From Niallia endozanthoxylica (GTDB lineage Bacteria > Bacillota > Bacilli > Bacillales > Cytobacillaceae), in assembly GCF_008710145.1 (NCBI RefSeq), contig NZ_VYKL01000007.1:54039-118038 (forward strand): DNA of 64,000 nucleotides. The letters run 5' to 3'. The translations under genes and the position numbers were made by a program. The notes under the pieces were generated by a model, which had not been told where the DNA came from, did not search any database, and worked only from the letters and a program-made list of their open reading frames with translations. This document shows, piece after piece, positions 27,356 through 36,879 of the stretch (position 1 is its first letter; each line of letters begins with the position of its first letter).

Positions 27356-27637
27356 ATGGACTTAAATATGTATATTAGGCCGGATGCATTTATTTTGGTT
27401 CCTGTTTTGTTTTTTCTTGGTCTATTCTTGCGTCAGACTCCTTATCTTCCTTTGTGGAGTCATGTTTGGATTCAGTTGTTTTTTGCGGTAATAGCTTGTT
27501 TGCTGCACTACGGATTTGAAATAGAGTCAGTGGTTCAAGGGATACTTGTGACGGGGGTTGCGGTGATTTCTCGAGACATCATTCATCATTCATTAAACAA
27601 CTTTGGTCCTAGAAAGGATAAAGAGGACAAGGAGTAA
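27356..27637 (+). CDS. small holin-like membrane protein
   Basis: A 93-residue protein with three hydrophobic stretches (about residues 12-27, 34-50, 58-75) and a charged tail (GPRKDKEDKE). The layout resembles phage-holin-family small proteins that are also common as chromosomal genes in Bacillaceae. AGGTGAG precedes the ATG. No endolysin or phage gene is adjacent, so a lytic role is not supported. Confidence 0.6.
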   Translation: MDLNMYIRPDAFILVPVLFFLGLFLRQTPYLPLWSHVWIQLFFAVIACLLHYGFEIESVVQGILVTGVAVISRDIIHHSLNNFGPRKDKEDKE

Positions 27638-27660
27638 AGCGATTACTCCTTGTCCTCTTT
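27620..27660. terminator. palindromic terminator overlapping the stop of the holin-like gene
   Basis: An 18-bp perfect stem (AAAGAGGACAAGGAGTAA and complement) with a 5-nt loop. The stop codon lies inside the left arm. Confidence 0.85.
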
Positions 27661-27775
27661 GTCGTTGTAATTACAGAATTCAATTTTAAAATAAAGCTTT
27701 GCTTATTAACATTGTTGATTTTTGACTCATCTAAAGCAACCTTTCAGCACAGCTGAAAGGCGTGAGAAATGGATA

Positions 27776-27830
27776 TTTCTCACGGATGAGTCAAAAATCT
27801 GACTCATCAACATGATTCGTTAACATAGCC
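27776..27830 (+). repeat. dispersed hairpin repeat, copy 2 (best hairpin)
   Basis: Contains the perfect hairpin GATGAGTCA-AAAATC-TGACTCATC, then ACATGATTCGTTAACATAGCC (final 20 bases shared with copy 1). A partial inverted relative (GTTGATTTTTGACTCATC, 27714-27731) lies just upstream, giving a larger folded structure over 27714-27830. Confidence 0.85.
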
Positions 27831-27903
27831 TAAAATAAAAAAGTATTTTCCGCAGAGCTTGTACATAATAATATCGTTACTATTTGAAAGGAGATGGAAA
27901 GGG

Positions 27904-28059
27904 ATGTCAAAACAAGGTATGCAAAATAATAATCAAACAAGAGCACAAAAAGAAAGACAAGATAACCGAAATGATATTGAACTAGGAAATGAATTTCAAA
28001 TTGGAAATTCAGGCTCGCAAAGCCAGAAAAAAAGCGGACGGCAAGTGAATAAAAAATAA
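27904..28059 (+). CDS. small hydrophilic protein (51 aa), possibly spore-associated
   Basis: MSKQGMQNNNQTRAQKERQD begins a Gln/Asn/Lys-rich protein with a FQIGNSGSQSQKK tail. AAAGGAGATGGAAAGGG precedes the ATG at 27904, which decides the start over an upstream ATG at 27859. Composition resembles small acid-soluble spore proteins, but no exact family was recognised. A terminator follows. Confidence 0.65.
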   Translation: MSKQGMQNNNQTRAQKERQDNRNDIELGNEFQIGNSGSQSQKKSGRQVNKK

Positions 28060-28072
28060 ATAAGCATGGATT

Positions 28073-28104
28073 AAGAGGTTGATCACTTTGAGGATCAACC
28101 TTTT
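28073..28104 (+). terminator. terminator after the 51-aa gene
   Basis: GGTTGATC and GATCAACC form an 8-bp stem, followed by TTTTATTT. Confidence 0.8.
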
Positions 28105-28265
28105 ATTTGAAGGAATGTTTTTTATCCAAATCGTTTAAATGCTTATGGCAGAGGATATTGCAGCAGGTGAATGGTAATCGTTTAGTTGCGAATAGCACCT
28201 ACGCGTAAAAGGAAGGATAAATATGAATGTGTTAGAAAGAGGGACATAACTGGAAAGAAGCGATT

Positions 28266-30230
28266 ATGATGAGTGTGAACAAAATAGAAACAACTGAATC
28301 TACAGCTGCTAAACCGCCATCTATTTTCAAACAGGCTTTAACAGTGAATCGAAAGCCGTTTCCTTGGGTAAAGGCTTTTAGCGCTGGGGTAGCTGCAGCC
28401 TTGCCCGTTTTGATTGGACTGTTGGTTGGAAATTTGGAATATGGATTGATTGCAGGGATGGGAGGCTTTACCTATCTCTATGTATTTAATATTCCCTATG
28501 CACAGCGGGCGAAAAAGCTGTTTTTTGTTGTGCTTGGAATGACTCTTGTTACAGCCTTAGGTACGATTGCGGCTCCTTATCCGCTAGTGGTTTCTATTTT
28601 AATGGGATTAATTGGAGCAGTTGCGATATTTATTTTCGGCGCATTGAAAATGATTGGTCCGTCGGCCATTTTTTTTGTCTTAGTATTTTCCATGACAACA
28701 GGGATGCAAGTTCAGCCAGAGCTGGTACTGCTGCGTGCGGGCCTTGTCTTTGTGGGTGGTGCACTTTCCTGGCTCATTGCGATGATGGGCTGGTTTATTG
28801 AGCCGCATGGTCCGGAAACAAGCGTTGTCAAAAGGGTCTTCCTTGGTCTTGCTGACTTCCTTGATTCAGTGGGGACGGAGGTTTTTCATGAGGAGAGACA
28901 CCGGGTCATGTCCGTGCTAAAGGAAGCAGAAGAAACGCTTGCTGCTGGATATATTTCTTGGAGGGAAGACGACTTTTTCAAGCGATTGTATGTATTGAAC
29001 GATCATGCCAATGTGATTTTTATATATATCCTGGAACACTTTTCAAAAAAAAGTGCCGCGCTGCCGCGTGAAGTAGGGGAAGCTGTAAGGGAAATCGCCT
29101 ATTCAATGGATAGGAAGAAAAAGGAGGTAATACCTAAAAAAATCCTCCAACCGAATGACATAGATCAATCGGTTATCAATCTGTTTTCTGCTATTTTTGA
29201 TGCGGATGCTGTCATGAATGAACCGAGCACGAAGATTGAGGAAGTGATTCAAATTTCAAAACCATCCCTAAGAACGATTCTATTGGGGGCGTTTGATAAA
29301 AATTCCATTGTGTTTATTTCTGCCATTCGGTTCGGTGTTATCACTATGATTGCAGCGATATTCGCTTATCAGGCTGAGCTCGCGCGTTCCTATTGGGTGC
29401 CGTTATCCTGTGTAGCCGTCATGTCAGGTGCGACCCTCGTTGCGACCTTCCACCGAGCCATTCAAAGGGGTCTTGGAACACTTTTAGGAATTGTGATTGC
29501 AAGTTTGATTCTTGCAACCAATCCGACTGGATACATGATCATCTTTTTTATTTTTCTATTAACGTTTATAACGGAGCTTTTTATTGTGAAAAATTACGGT
29601 CTGGCAGCTTTATTTTTTACACCGAATGCTTTGTTAATGGCGGAAAGCACCAGTCAGGGAAGCTTTAGCTTCTCCTATTTTGCTTCTGCTAGAATGATTG
29701 ATGTAGGGATTGGGATTGCCATTGGTCTGATTGGAGTTTGGCTGGTAGGAAGAAAATCGGCATCAAGCCTTCTTCCGTATGTCATTACCAAAACGATCCG
29801 AAGCCAGGCACAATGCTTATTCGTTCTTTTTACGGACCAAGGAACTGGATTTCATGCTCCTGACAGCCGGGAACTTATGAAAATGAGAACCAATCTATTT
29901 CATGTACAAACTCTTTATAGTACTGCATCAGGAGAAATTCCTGTGAACCAACAAGTAGTTGCCTATTACTGGCCGGTCCTATTTTCAATTGAACAATTAG
30001 CCTTTTTATTAGAAAAATGCTCAAAAAATGCAAATCGCCCAATCCTTTCAGACCAACATTTAGCTCAGCTGCTATTTGTATTTGAAAACATGGCTAATGC
30101 CGCCAATCGAAAACGAGCCCCGTCTATAAAAATTATCCCTGAAATTCAACAATACCCAAGCATCCAAAAGGAAACCATCCGTCTGCAAAAATCACTCAAT
30201 CAGAAGGCTGGTTTGGTTGCTTCTATATAG
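28266..30230 (+). CDS. FUSC-family membrane protein (aromatic acid exporter-like)
   Basis: A 654-residue membrane protein with two blocks of about six hydrophobic helices (about residues 30-180 and 345-500) separated by a cytosolic helical domain, and a C-terminal cytosolic helical tail. This duplicated layout is typical of FUSC/YccS/AaeB-type proteins. Motifs include GMGGFTYLYVFNIPYAQRAKK in the first block and VPLSCVAVMSGATLVATFHRAIQRGLGTLLG in the second, quoted here only by their ends. The ribosome binding site is weak (GGAAAGAAG). Substrate unknown; export of organic acids is a family-level guess. Confidence 0.85.
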   Translation: MMSVNKIETTESTAAKPPSIFKQALTVNRKPFPWVKAFSAGVAAALPVLIGLLVGNLEYGLIAGMGGFTYLYVFNIPYAQRAKKLFFVVLGMTLVTALGTIAAPYPLVVSILMGLIGAVAIFIFGALKMIGPSAIFFVLVFSMTTGMQVQPELVLLRAGLVFVGGALSWLIAMMGWFIEPHGPETSVVKRVFLGLADFLDSVGTEVFHEERHRVMSVLKEAEETLAAGYISWREDDFFKRLYVLNDHANVIFIYILEHFSKKSAALPREVGEAVREIAYSMDRKKKEVIPKKILQPNDIDQSVINLFSAIFDADAVMNEPSTKIEEVIQISKPSLRTILLGAFDKNSIVFISAIRFGVITMIAAIFAYQAELARSYWVPLSCVAVMSGATLVATFHRAIQRGLGTLLGIVIASLILATNPTGYMIIFFIFLLTFITELFIVKNYGLAALFFTPNALLMAESTSQGSFSFSYFASARMIDVGIGIAIGLIGVWLVGRKSASSLLPYVITKTIRSQAQCLFVLFTDQGTGFHAPDSRELMKMRTNLFHVQTLYSTASGEIPVNQQVVAYYWPVLFSIEQLAFLLEKCSKNANRPILSDQHLAQLLFVFENMANAANRKRAPSIKIIPEIQQYPSIQKETIRLQKSLNQKAGLVASI

Positions 30231-30323
30231 GTTACGAGTGCGGTTAAATGGGAAGAAATATTATCGGTTGAAAAGAAGAGCAAATACAAAAATAATCGGC
30301 TCTCTTCTTTTTATCGAAAATGC

Positions 30324-30354
30324 AAAAGACGCCTGTCAGGGACAGACGTCTTTT
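30324..30354 (+). terminator. terminator-like palindrome after the FUSC gene
   Basis: AAAAGACG and CGTCTTTT pair around an inner CTGTC/GACAG stem; T-run on the plus strand. Confidence 0.7.
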
Positions 30355-30569
30355 CTGCGTATTGCGGCAATGGACCGTATGACCACATTCATACGTTTAG
30401 CAAAAGCATGCCCATTGACTTATGCAAATTAGCTCATCGCTTTTTCAATATATCATTAGTTGAGTTGTATAGCAAGTTGAATTTTCTGGGTCCATTAAGT
30501 ATATTAAGGATATTTATACACTTATGAAAATCATAAAGAACATAGAAGCTTGGGAATCGTTTCTCTGCT

Positions 30570-31412
30570 TCAATGAATGTCTTTTAAGGCTTTTAATGTT
30601 TTATCGCGGATTTGATTACGATTTATGTAGTCTTTGGCTACTAGTTCTGTATAGAGAAGATCAAAGAGTAAAAATAGCGGCAGGGAAGGGGAAATATTCT
30701 GCCCCATGTGCATATTACTTTTACTGGTTACAACGAGTGTTAAATTGGCTAAACGGGACAGCTCTGATTCTTTTTCGCTTGTGATGGCAAGAATGGCTGC
30801 TCCTTGCTGCTTAGCAATTTTAACGGCATCAATGACTTCTTTTGTGTTACCTGAAACAGAAATTCCAATGACTAAACTGTTTTCTGTACACAAGGCGGCA
30901 TCCATCGCTGCCTGATGCGGGTCTGTGATGGATTCTACGTTTAGGCCTATCCGGAAAAACTTCCATTTGAATTCTTGTGAAGCAATCCCTGAATTGCCAA
31001 TTCCATAGACATGAACCTTCTTTGCAGCATTTAAAAGGGTCACAGCCTCCTGGATATTATCATAAGTTATTTTCCGAAACGTATTTTCAATGAGGTCAAT
31101 ATGGTTTTGATACAACTTGGCAAAATAATCGATGTTTTTAATATCGCTATTCATCACAGGTTTGTTTCTTAAATCAATATATCGTTTCAGTTCATGCTTA
31201 AATTCATTAAAGCCTGAGAAAGAAAGCTTTTGACAGAAACGAGTGATTGTTGCTGGTGATATATGAATCTTCTTTGCAATTTGGCTAATAGACAGCTGAC
31301 TGATTTCATCAGGATTATGTATGATATAATGTGCTAGTTCGGCCTCAGAGCTTGTAAAGTTCCCCATATTGCATAGGATTCCATTAAGTAGATTCTCACC
31401 AAGATACTCCAT
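30570..31412 (-). CDS. MurR/RpiR family regulator with SIS domain
   Basis: A 280-residue regulator. The N-terminal RpiR helix-turn-helix (about 1-75) contains LSISQIAKKIHISPATITRF. The SIS domain (about 120-250) has VHVYGIGNSGIASQEFKWKF and the sugar-phosphate loop ISVSGNTKEV. It lies downstream of nanE in the same direction beyond a terminator (31519-31546), so it likely has its own promoter. MurR/NanR-type members sense MurNAc-6-P, ManNAc-6-P or GlcNAc-6-P, which fits control of the nanE-PTS genes. Confidence 0.9.
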   Translation of the reverse strand: MEYLGENLLNGILCNMGNFTSSEAELAHYIIHNPDEISQLSISQIAKKIHISPATITRFCQKLSFSGFNEFKHELKRYIDLRNKPVMNSDIKNIDYFAKLYQNHIDLIENTFRKITYDNIQEAVTLLNAAKKVHVYGIGNSGIASQEFKWKFFRIGLNVESITDPHQAAMDAALCTENSLVIGISVSGNTKEVIDAVKIAKQQGAAILAITSEKESELSRLANLTLVVTSKSNMHMGQNISPSLPLFLLFDLLYTELVAKDYINRNQIRDKTLKALKDIH

Positions 31413-31518
31413 ATCTTTTCTCCTCAGATGATTAATTTTTTAAAAAAAGACTGCTTAAGATGTATTTTGCTGAGTAGAAAGGACTCCTATACGAAAGAAC
31501 AAAATCCATCCCGCAAAA

Positions 31519-31546
31519 AATAACCCAGGCAAGAGCCTGAGTTATT
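31519..31546 (-). terminator. terminator after nanE
   Basis: AATAACCCAGGC and GCCTGAGTTATT pair with one mismatch over a 4-nt loop; on the minus strand a run of T follows. Confidence 0.8.
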
Positions 31547-31569
31547 TATGCAAACATTTGCTTATTACC

Positions 31570-32265
31570 TTATTCGTTTTTCAGAGCATCAGCAAATCGT
31601 TTCGTGATAATCTGTGGTCTCGTAATTGCACCGCCTACGACAACGGCATGAACACCAATATCTAACACAGATCGGGCAATTTCTGGTGTCGATACATTTC
31701 CCTCTGCAATCACCTTTGCTTTTTTCACTTCTTTAACAATCTGTTTAATTACGGAATAATCATGGTCATTTATTTTCAAACCGTTTGTTTCTTCTGTATA
31801 GCCATATAAAGTCGGTGCTACAATATCAAATCCTAATTCTTCAGCAAAAATGGCTTCCTCCACAGTCGATACATCTGCCATTAAAACTAGATTAGGGTAT
31901 TTTGCTTTTATATTTTTATAAAATGTTTCTAAATCACTTCCATCCGGACGAATTCGTGCGGTCGCGTCTGTTGCAATGATTTCAGCACCTGTGGCTGCTA
32001 AAGCATCAATTTCTTTCATGGTCGGTGTTATAAAAACAGGATTCTCGCCGTAGACCTGTTTAATGATTCCGATAACAGGGAGATCCACTTGTTTCTTGAT
32101 TTCCACGATATCAGCAGCGGAATTAGCACGAATTCCAACTGCTCCACCTTCTTTTGCTGCTAATGCCATGCGACCCATAATAAATGAGCTGTGTAAGGGT
32201 TCACCTTCTAAAGCTTGGCAAGAAACGATCAATCCTTTTTCAATCTTTTCTAATATTTGTTGCAT
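31570..32265 (-). CDS. nanE: N-acetylmannosamine-6-phosphate 2-epimerase
   Basis: A 231-residue TIM-barrel enzyme that interconverts ManNAc-6-P and GlcNAc-6-P. Family motifs are [35 protein letters not shown] and [11 protein letters not shown], with a phosphate-binding [11 protein letters not shown] and [10 protein letters not shown] at the C-terminus. The ATG at 32265 fits AAGGA 9 nt upstream. It sits 31 nt downstream of the PTS IICB gene and is probably co-transcribed. No nanA or nanK is in view, so the input is likely ManNAc taken up by the PTS rather than sialic acid. Confidence 0.93.
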   Translation of the reverse strand: MQQILEKIEKGLIVSCQALEGEPLHSSFIMGRMALAAKEGGAVGIRANSAADIVEIKKQVDLPVIGIIKQVYGENPVFITPTMKEIDALAATGAEIIATDATARIRPDGSDLETFYKNIKAKYPNLVLMADVSTVEEAIFAEELGFDIVAPTLYGYTEETNGLKINDHDYSVIKQIVKEVKKAKVIAEGNVSTPEIARSVLDIGVHAVVVGGAITRPQIITKRFADALKNE

Positions 32266-32296
32266 ATTCACACGTCCTTATAGGAAATTACCTTCA

Positions 32297-33838
32297 TTAT
32301 TTATCTAGTAGCTCTTCTACTTCATTTTTAACAATCGTCACTTGTGGTCCGTAAATGACTTGGATACCAGTTCCTTTTTTCACAATTCCCTTTGAACCTG
32401 TTGTTTTAATAATATCATCATTTACCAAGTCTCCATCTTTAACGGTTACACGTAAACGAGTCGCACAGCAGTCAACGATATCAATGTTCTCAGCTCCACC
32501 CAATCCTTCTACGATTGTTTTCGCACGGTCTGTAGCGGTAACTTGTGCTCCACCAGCTGTTTGCTGCTCTTCATCTTCACGACCAATCACTTTCAGGTTT
32601 CGTTTTGTGATTAAAATCTTGAATGTAAAATAGTATAGGAAGAACCATGGAATTCCCACTAATAGTACATATGGCCAATTTGTTTTATCTACTCCTTGCA
32701 AAAGTCCAAATAAGATAAAGTCAATAAATCCGCCAGAGAAAGTTTGACCAACTGTAATATTGAAAATATCTGCCATCATAAACGCTAGTCCATCAAAGGC
32801 AGCATGTACGACATATAATATAGGAGCAACGAATAAGAAACTGAATTCAAGTGGTTCTGTAATACCTGTTAAGAAAGAAGTTAATGCTGCTGAAAGTAAG
32901 ATACCCGCTACTACTTTTCTATTTTTAGGTTTAGCACAATGATAAATGGCTAATGCTGCACCTGGTAATCCAAACATCATCGTAATAAAACGACCTGACA
33001 TGAATCTTGATACACCTTCATAATATTGTTCGGTTGTTGGATCAGCTAATTGAGCAAAGAAAATGTTTTGTGTACCGGCGATTAACTTTCCTCCAATTTC
33101 CATCGTACCGCCAAGAGCTGTTTGCCAGAATGGAAGATAGAAGATATGATGCAGTCCTAATGGTCCAAGCATACGTAAAATAAAACCATATAATAATGTC
33201 CCAATTTCACCTGTTGTCGTTACCAATGCTCCAAGTTGATTGATAAAAAGTTGGAAATAAGGCCAAATCACAAATAAGATGGCACCGACAATAATAGCAG
33301 TGAAAGACACAATGATTGGAATAAATCGTGATCCACCAAAGAATCCTAATACTTGTGGTAACTGTATTTTGTTATATTTATTGTGTAACGCGGCTGCCAC
33401 AATTCCAATGATAATCCCGCCAAACACACCTGTTTCTAGTGTCTGAATCCCAACAGCCATTCCCTGACCTGCTCCTGCTAAATTTTCTGCAGCAAGCTCT
33501 CCTGTAAGAGCAAGTAAGGCGCTAATAGTAGCATTCATAACAAAATAACCAATCATAGCTGCTAATCCAGCCGTTCCTTTATCAGAACGAGCGAGTCCAA
33601 CTGCTACACCAACAGCAAAAATAATTGGCAGGTTGGCAAACACAATACTACCTGCAGCACTCATAATTGTAAAAATAGCCTGAAGCCATGCAATATCGAG
33701 AAATGGATAAGCTGAAACGGTATTCGGGTTAGATAGCGCACCACCAATACCCAGTAATAAACCAGCCGCAGGTAAAACGGCAATCGGAAGCATGAACGAT
33801 TTACCAAACTGCTGAGCTTTTTCAAAAGCTTTTTTCAT
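32297..33838 (-). CDS. PTS IICB, N-acetyl-amino-sugar type (predicted ManNAc/GlcNAc)
   Basis: A 513-residue permease of the glucose superfamily. Ten or so membrane helices carry LPIAVLPAAGLLLGIG near the N-terminus and the substrate loop LGPLGLHHIFYLPFWQ. The C-terminal IIB domain has the phospho-Cys in DCCATRLRVTVKDG. AAGGAGG lies 8 nt before the ATG at 33838. It is followed by nanE and lacks a IIA domain; the IIA gene at 34121-34639 lies just upstream in the same direction. The amino-sugar assignment comes from this context. Confidence 0.9.
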   Translation of the reverse strand: MKKAFEKAQQFGKSFMLPIAVLPAAGLLLGIGGALSNPNTVSAYPFLDIAWLQAIFTIMSAAGSIVFANLPIIFAVGVAVGLARSDKGTAGLAAMIGYFVMNATISALLALTGELAAENLAGAGQGMAVGIQTLETGVFGGIIIGIVAAALHNKYNKIQLPQVLGFFGGSRFIPIIVSFTAIIVGAILFVIWPYFQLFINQLGALVTTTGEIGTLLYGFILRMLGPLGLHHIFYLPFWQTALGGTMEIGGKLIAGTQNIFFAQLADPTTEQYYEGVSRFMSGRFITMMFGLPGAALAIYHCAKPKNRKVVAGILLSAALTSFLTGITEPLEFSFLFVAPILYVVHAAFDGLAFMMADIFNITVGQTFSGGFIDFILFGLLQGVDKTNWPYVLLVGIPWFFLYYFTFKILITKRNLKVIGREDEEQQTAGGAQVTATDRAKTIVEGLGGAENIDIVDCCATRLRVTVKDGDLVNDDIIKTTGSKGIVKKGTGIQVIYGPQVTIVKNEVEELLDK

Positions 33839-34041
33839 TGATGAAACCTCCTTCATGTTTTAACAACGATTTAATTTACGTTACATGGTTATCATAGAGG
33901 CCTAACGAAGGATATTCAATGGAGTTGAATCCGTTTTCATCTGTTTTCAATAATCAGCTCTCATTTATGAAAATCTTTTCATCTATGTACATGAAGTATT
34001 CTATACATATCCCTTCTTTATTCATTTGTTTGGTCATAACA

Positions 34042-34087
34042 AAAAGACTGCTTGAATTGAGACTTCATCCCATTCAAACAGTCTTTT
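34042..34087 (-). terminator. terminator between the IIA gene and the IICB-nanE genes
   Basis: AAAAGACTG and CAGTCTTTT form the outer stem, continued by TTGAAT/ATTCAA after one mismatch. Confidence 0.8.
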
Positions 34088-34120
34088 ACGAAGAAATACT
34101 CGAACTAGCTGTACTCCTTG

Positions 34121-34639
34121 TTATTCAAAGGACAAGATATCACTTTCCCCTTGTTTTACTTTTCCGAGCTTTTTGACATGTATCTTTGTATTATCTGTAA
34201 ATATGATAGGAACAACAGAAGAAGTGGCATTTTTCTTAATATAGTCTAAATCAAACTTCAATAGTTCCTGTCCCTTTTCAATACAATCTCCATCACTAAC
34301 CAGTGCTGTAAAACCTTCACCCTTTAAGTTAACTGTTTCTAATCCAACATGGATAAGAAATTCAAATCCCTCCTTTGACCGAATTCCCATTGCGTGTTTT
34401 GTAGGGAAGACGTTGATAATTTCACCATCGACAGGTGAAATGACTAAGCCCGCTTCAGGAATAATGGCAAATCCGTCCCCCATCATTTTTTCAGAAAATA
34501 CAGGATCTTCCACTTCCGTAATCGCTATTATCCTGCCTTCAATTGGCATAATAAAATCAAGAGCTTTTTCAGCCTTTTCTTCCTGTATCTTCGTCGTACT
34601 GGCTGCTTCTTTATTTTTACGTTTAAAAAGACCAAACAT
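34121..34639 (-). CDS. PTS IIA, glucose family, NagR-controlled
   Basis: A 172-residue free EIIA with the active-site histidines in PTKHAMGIRS and FLIHVGLETVN. A basic head (MFGLFKRKNKE) starts at the ATG at 34639, supported by AAAGGAGAG 9 nt upstream; a longer frame to 34714 would run through the operator. Its promoter and NagR operator (34694-34720) mirror those of nagA. It probably serves the IICB at 32297-33838 and perhaps other PTS permeases in the cell. Confidence 0.92.
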   Translation of the reverse strand: MFGLFKRKNKEAASTTKIQEEKAEKALDFIMPIEGRIIAITEVEDPVFSEKMMGDGFAIIPEAGLVISPVDGEIINVFPTKHAMGIRSKEGFEFLIHVGLETVNLKGEGFTALVSDGDCIEKGQELLKFDLDYIKKNATSSVVPIIFTDNTKIHVKKLGKVKQGESDILSFE

Positions 34640-34693
34640 AAGAGTATCTCTCCTTTTGACTAAATGATTAGAAACAACTATATCACCAAGATA

Positions 34694-34710
34694 ATATAGT
34701 TGTCTATACC
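34694..34710 (-). promoter_or_regulatory. NagR (YvoA) operator of the IIA gene
   Basis: GGTATAGACAACTATAT on the minus strand, two to three bases after a TATAAT -10 box (34715-34720). The core matches the known dre/NagR pattern (GGTATAGAnnACTAT-like) from memory. Its mirror copy is at 34808-34824. Confidence 0.8.
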
Positions 34711-34800
34711 ACATTATAAAAGATAGGGATTAAAAGAATAAATATCCTTATGTAGCATGGTGTTCTAATTGAATTATTATTGTTGTTTAAATTATGTTGT

Positions 34801-34824
34801 TATAATTGGTATAGACAACTATAT
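34801..34824 (+). promoter_or_regulatory. nagA promoter -10 box and NagR operator
   Basis: TATAAT at 34801-34806 with TTATTG 18 nt upstream as a weak -35. GGTATAGACAACTATAT at 34808-34824 overlaps the start of transcription, so bound NagR should block it until GlcNAc-6-P or GlcN-6-P releases it. Confidence 0.8.
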
Positions 34825-34870
34825 CTTTACATGCTAAGATTGGGTCGAAATCGGAAAGGATGGGTTTGCA

Positions 34871-36070
34871 ATGAAACAGAAGGTTAAACCTATTTTGCTA
34901 AGAGGAATGCAAATATATGCTGAAGATCAAATGATTGAATCTGGATATATGCTTTTAAAGGACCAAAAAATCGTGGAGTACGGTCCAATAGAAAAGGTAA
35001 GTTCATCCGAAGAATATTGGGTCATTGATGTTCCATCTGGCTATAAAGCCATTCCAGGCTTGATTGATGTCCATATTCATGGAGTGAATGGGGCAGATGT
35101 CATGGATGCAACCTTTGATGCATTAGAAACCATGACTACGGCGCTTCCAAAGGAAGGCACAACTAGTTTTTTGGCAACGACAATGACACAGAGCCAGACA
35201 ATCATTGAAAATGCATTAATGAATGCCGGAAATTATATACAGGACCATCAGCAGCCGGGTAAGGCTGAAATCCTTGGCATTCATCTTGAAGGGCCATTTG
35301 TTAACAAGGTGCGAGCTGGTGCACAGCCAGTCAATTTTATTGTGAATTCAAATATAGATGATTTTAAAAAGTGGAATGCATTAGCGAAACAATCAATTAA
35401 GCTTGTGACATTAGCACCTGAATTACCAGGTGGATTAGAAATGGTGCGATTTTTAAAAGAGAACGGCATAATTGCCTCTATTGGCCATTCTGATGCTACT
35501 TACGAAGAAGTAATCCAAGCCATTGAGGCAGGTGCAAATCATGTAACTCATTTATTTAATCAAATGAGGGGGCTTCATCATCGTGAACCAGGCGTGGTAG
35601 GTGCTGCCTTTTTACAAGAGGAACTAAAAGCAGAAATAATTGTAGATGGTGTGCATGTCCGGCCTGAAATGGTGAATCTTGCCTTCCAACAAAAAGGAAA
35701 ACATGGATTAATTCTCATTACAGATGCAATGAGAGCAAAATGCTTGAAAAATGGCATTTATGATTTAGGCGGCCAGGCTGTAACTGTGGCAGATGGAAAA
35801 GCTCTGCTAAAGGATGGAACACTCGCCGGCAGCATTCTAAAACTGGGGCAGGCCCTGAAAAATATGCTGAATTTCGCCGGCTGTACTCTAGAGGATACGA
35901 TTAAAATGGCCTCAACTAATCCTGCAAAACAATTAAATCTTTTTAACCGCAAAGGAAGTATTGCAACAGGAAAGGATGCAGATATTGTCATTTTGGATGA
36001 AAATCTTGAAGTTGCGATGACATTTTGCCGCGGAGAATGTGCCTTTATAAGAGGAGGAGAAACAAAATGA
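34871..36070 (+). CDS. nagA: N-acetylglucosamine-6-phosphate deacetylase
   Basis: A 399-residue amidohydrolase that converts GlcNAc-6-P to GlcN-6-P and acetate. Metal and substrate residues are visible in LIDVHIHGVNGADVMD, LEGPFVN, IGHSDATYEE, THLFNQM and the catalytic Asp in LITDAM. Length is normal. It overlaps nagB by 4 bp (ATGA), which implies translational coupling. Transcription starts at the NagR-controlled promoter. Confidence 0.96.
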   Translation: MKQKVKPILLRGMQIYAEDQMIESGYMLLKDQKIVEYGPIEKVSSSEEYWVIDVPSGYKAIPGLIDVHIHGVNGADVMDATFDALETMTTALPKEGTTSFLATTMTQSQTIIENALMNAGNYIQDHQQPGKAEILGIHLEGPFVNKVRAGAQPVNFIVNSNIDDFKKWNALAKQSIKLVTLAPELPGGLEMVRFLKENGIIASIGHSDATYEEVIQAIEAGANHVTHLFNQMRGLHHREPGVVGAAFLQEELKAEIIVDGVHVRPEMVNLAFQQKGKHGLILITDAMRAKCLKNGIYDLGGQAVTVADGKALLKDGTLAGSILKLGQALKNMLNFAGCTLEDTIKMASTNPAKQLNLFNRKGSIATGKDADIVILDENLEVAMTFCRGECAFIRGGETK

Positions 36071-36798
36071 AAATATTAAAAGTTAGTGATTATGCAGAAA
36101 TGAGCAGTAAAGCTGCTGAATTTATTATTGGAAAATTACAACATAACCCTAAGCTAAATCTTGGATTAGCGACAGGCGGTACTCCTGTTGGATTATATGA
36201 ACAATTAGTGAAGAATCATAAACAAAATAACACTTCCTACCGCAATGTTACAACGTTTAATTTAGACGAATACATTGGCCTTTCCGGGGAGAATCCGAAT
36301 AGCTACCGTTTTTACATGAACGAACAGTTATTTAACCATATTGATATTCAAAAATCGAATACATTTGTTCCGCTAGGTGATACTCAGAATCCTCAGCAAT
36401 TCTGTGTAGAGTATGAAAAGCTGCTGGCAGCACATGGCGGAGTGGATTTGCAGATCCTTGGCATTGGCAGTAACGGACATATTGGTTTTAATGAGCCATA
36501 TACTTCGTTTCAATCGGAAACCCATCTTGTCGAATTGGAGGCATCCACTAGAGAAGCGAATGCGAGATTTTTTAACAGCCTGGATGAGGTACCAACCCAT
36601 GCGATTACAATGGGAATTGCCAGTATTATGAGAAGCAAAGAAATTCTATTGCTAGTTTCCGGAGAAAGCAAAAGGGATGCTTTAGTGCAACTTTTACAAG
36701 GAGATGTAAATGAAAATTTTCCAGCATCTATTTTAAGAACACATCCTTGTGTTACAATTATCGCAGACAAGGCCGCAATAGGGAAAATAGCTGTTTAA
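36067..36798 (+). CDS. nagB: glucosamine-6-phosphate deaminase
   Basis: A 243-residue enzyme that turns GlcN-6-P into fructose-6-P and ammonia. Family motifs are ATGGTPVGLYEQL, FNLDEYIGL (catalytic Asp) and GIGSNGHIGFNEP (His and Glu). The ATG at 36067 is set by GAGGAG 8-9 nt upstream and by the 4-bp overlap with nagA; it lacks the extended C-terminus of allosteric enterobacterial NagB, as is usual in Bacillus. Confidence 0.96.
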   Translation: MKILKVSDYAEMSSKAAEFIIGKLQHNPKLNLGLATGGTPVGLYEQLVKNHKQNNTSYRNVTTFNLDEYIGLSGENPNSYRFYMNEQLFNHIDIQKSNTFVPLGDTQNPQQFCVEYEKLLAAHGGVDLQILGIGSNGHIGFNEPYTSFQSETHLVELEASTREANARFFNSLDEVPTHAITMGIASIMRSKEILLLVSGESKRDALVQLLQGDVNENFPASILRTHPCVTIIADKAAIGKIAV

Positions 36799-36879
36799 TT
36801 TCGTGGAAGGTGTTATATCCCTTCCGCTGTCAGTCCAATCGAATAGCAGTCGTTTAGAAAGAAAAAAGGTGAATATAAC

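Noticed and set aside
27356..27637. Prophage remnant on the basis of the holin-like gene
   Set aside because: No other phage gene, integrase or attachment site is near; this kind of small membrane gene is common on Bacillaceae chromosomes.
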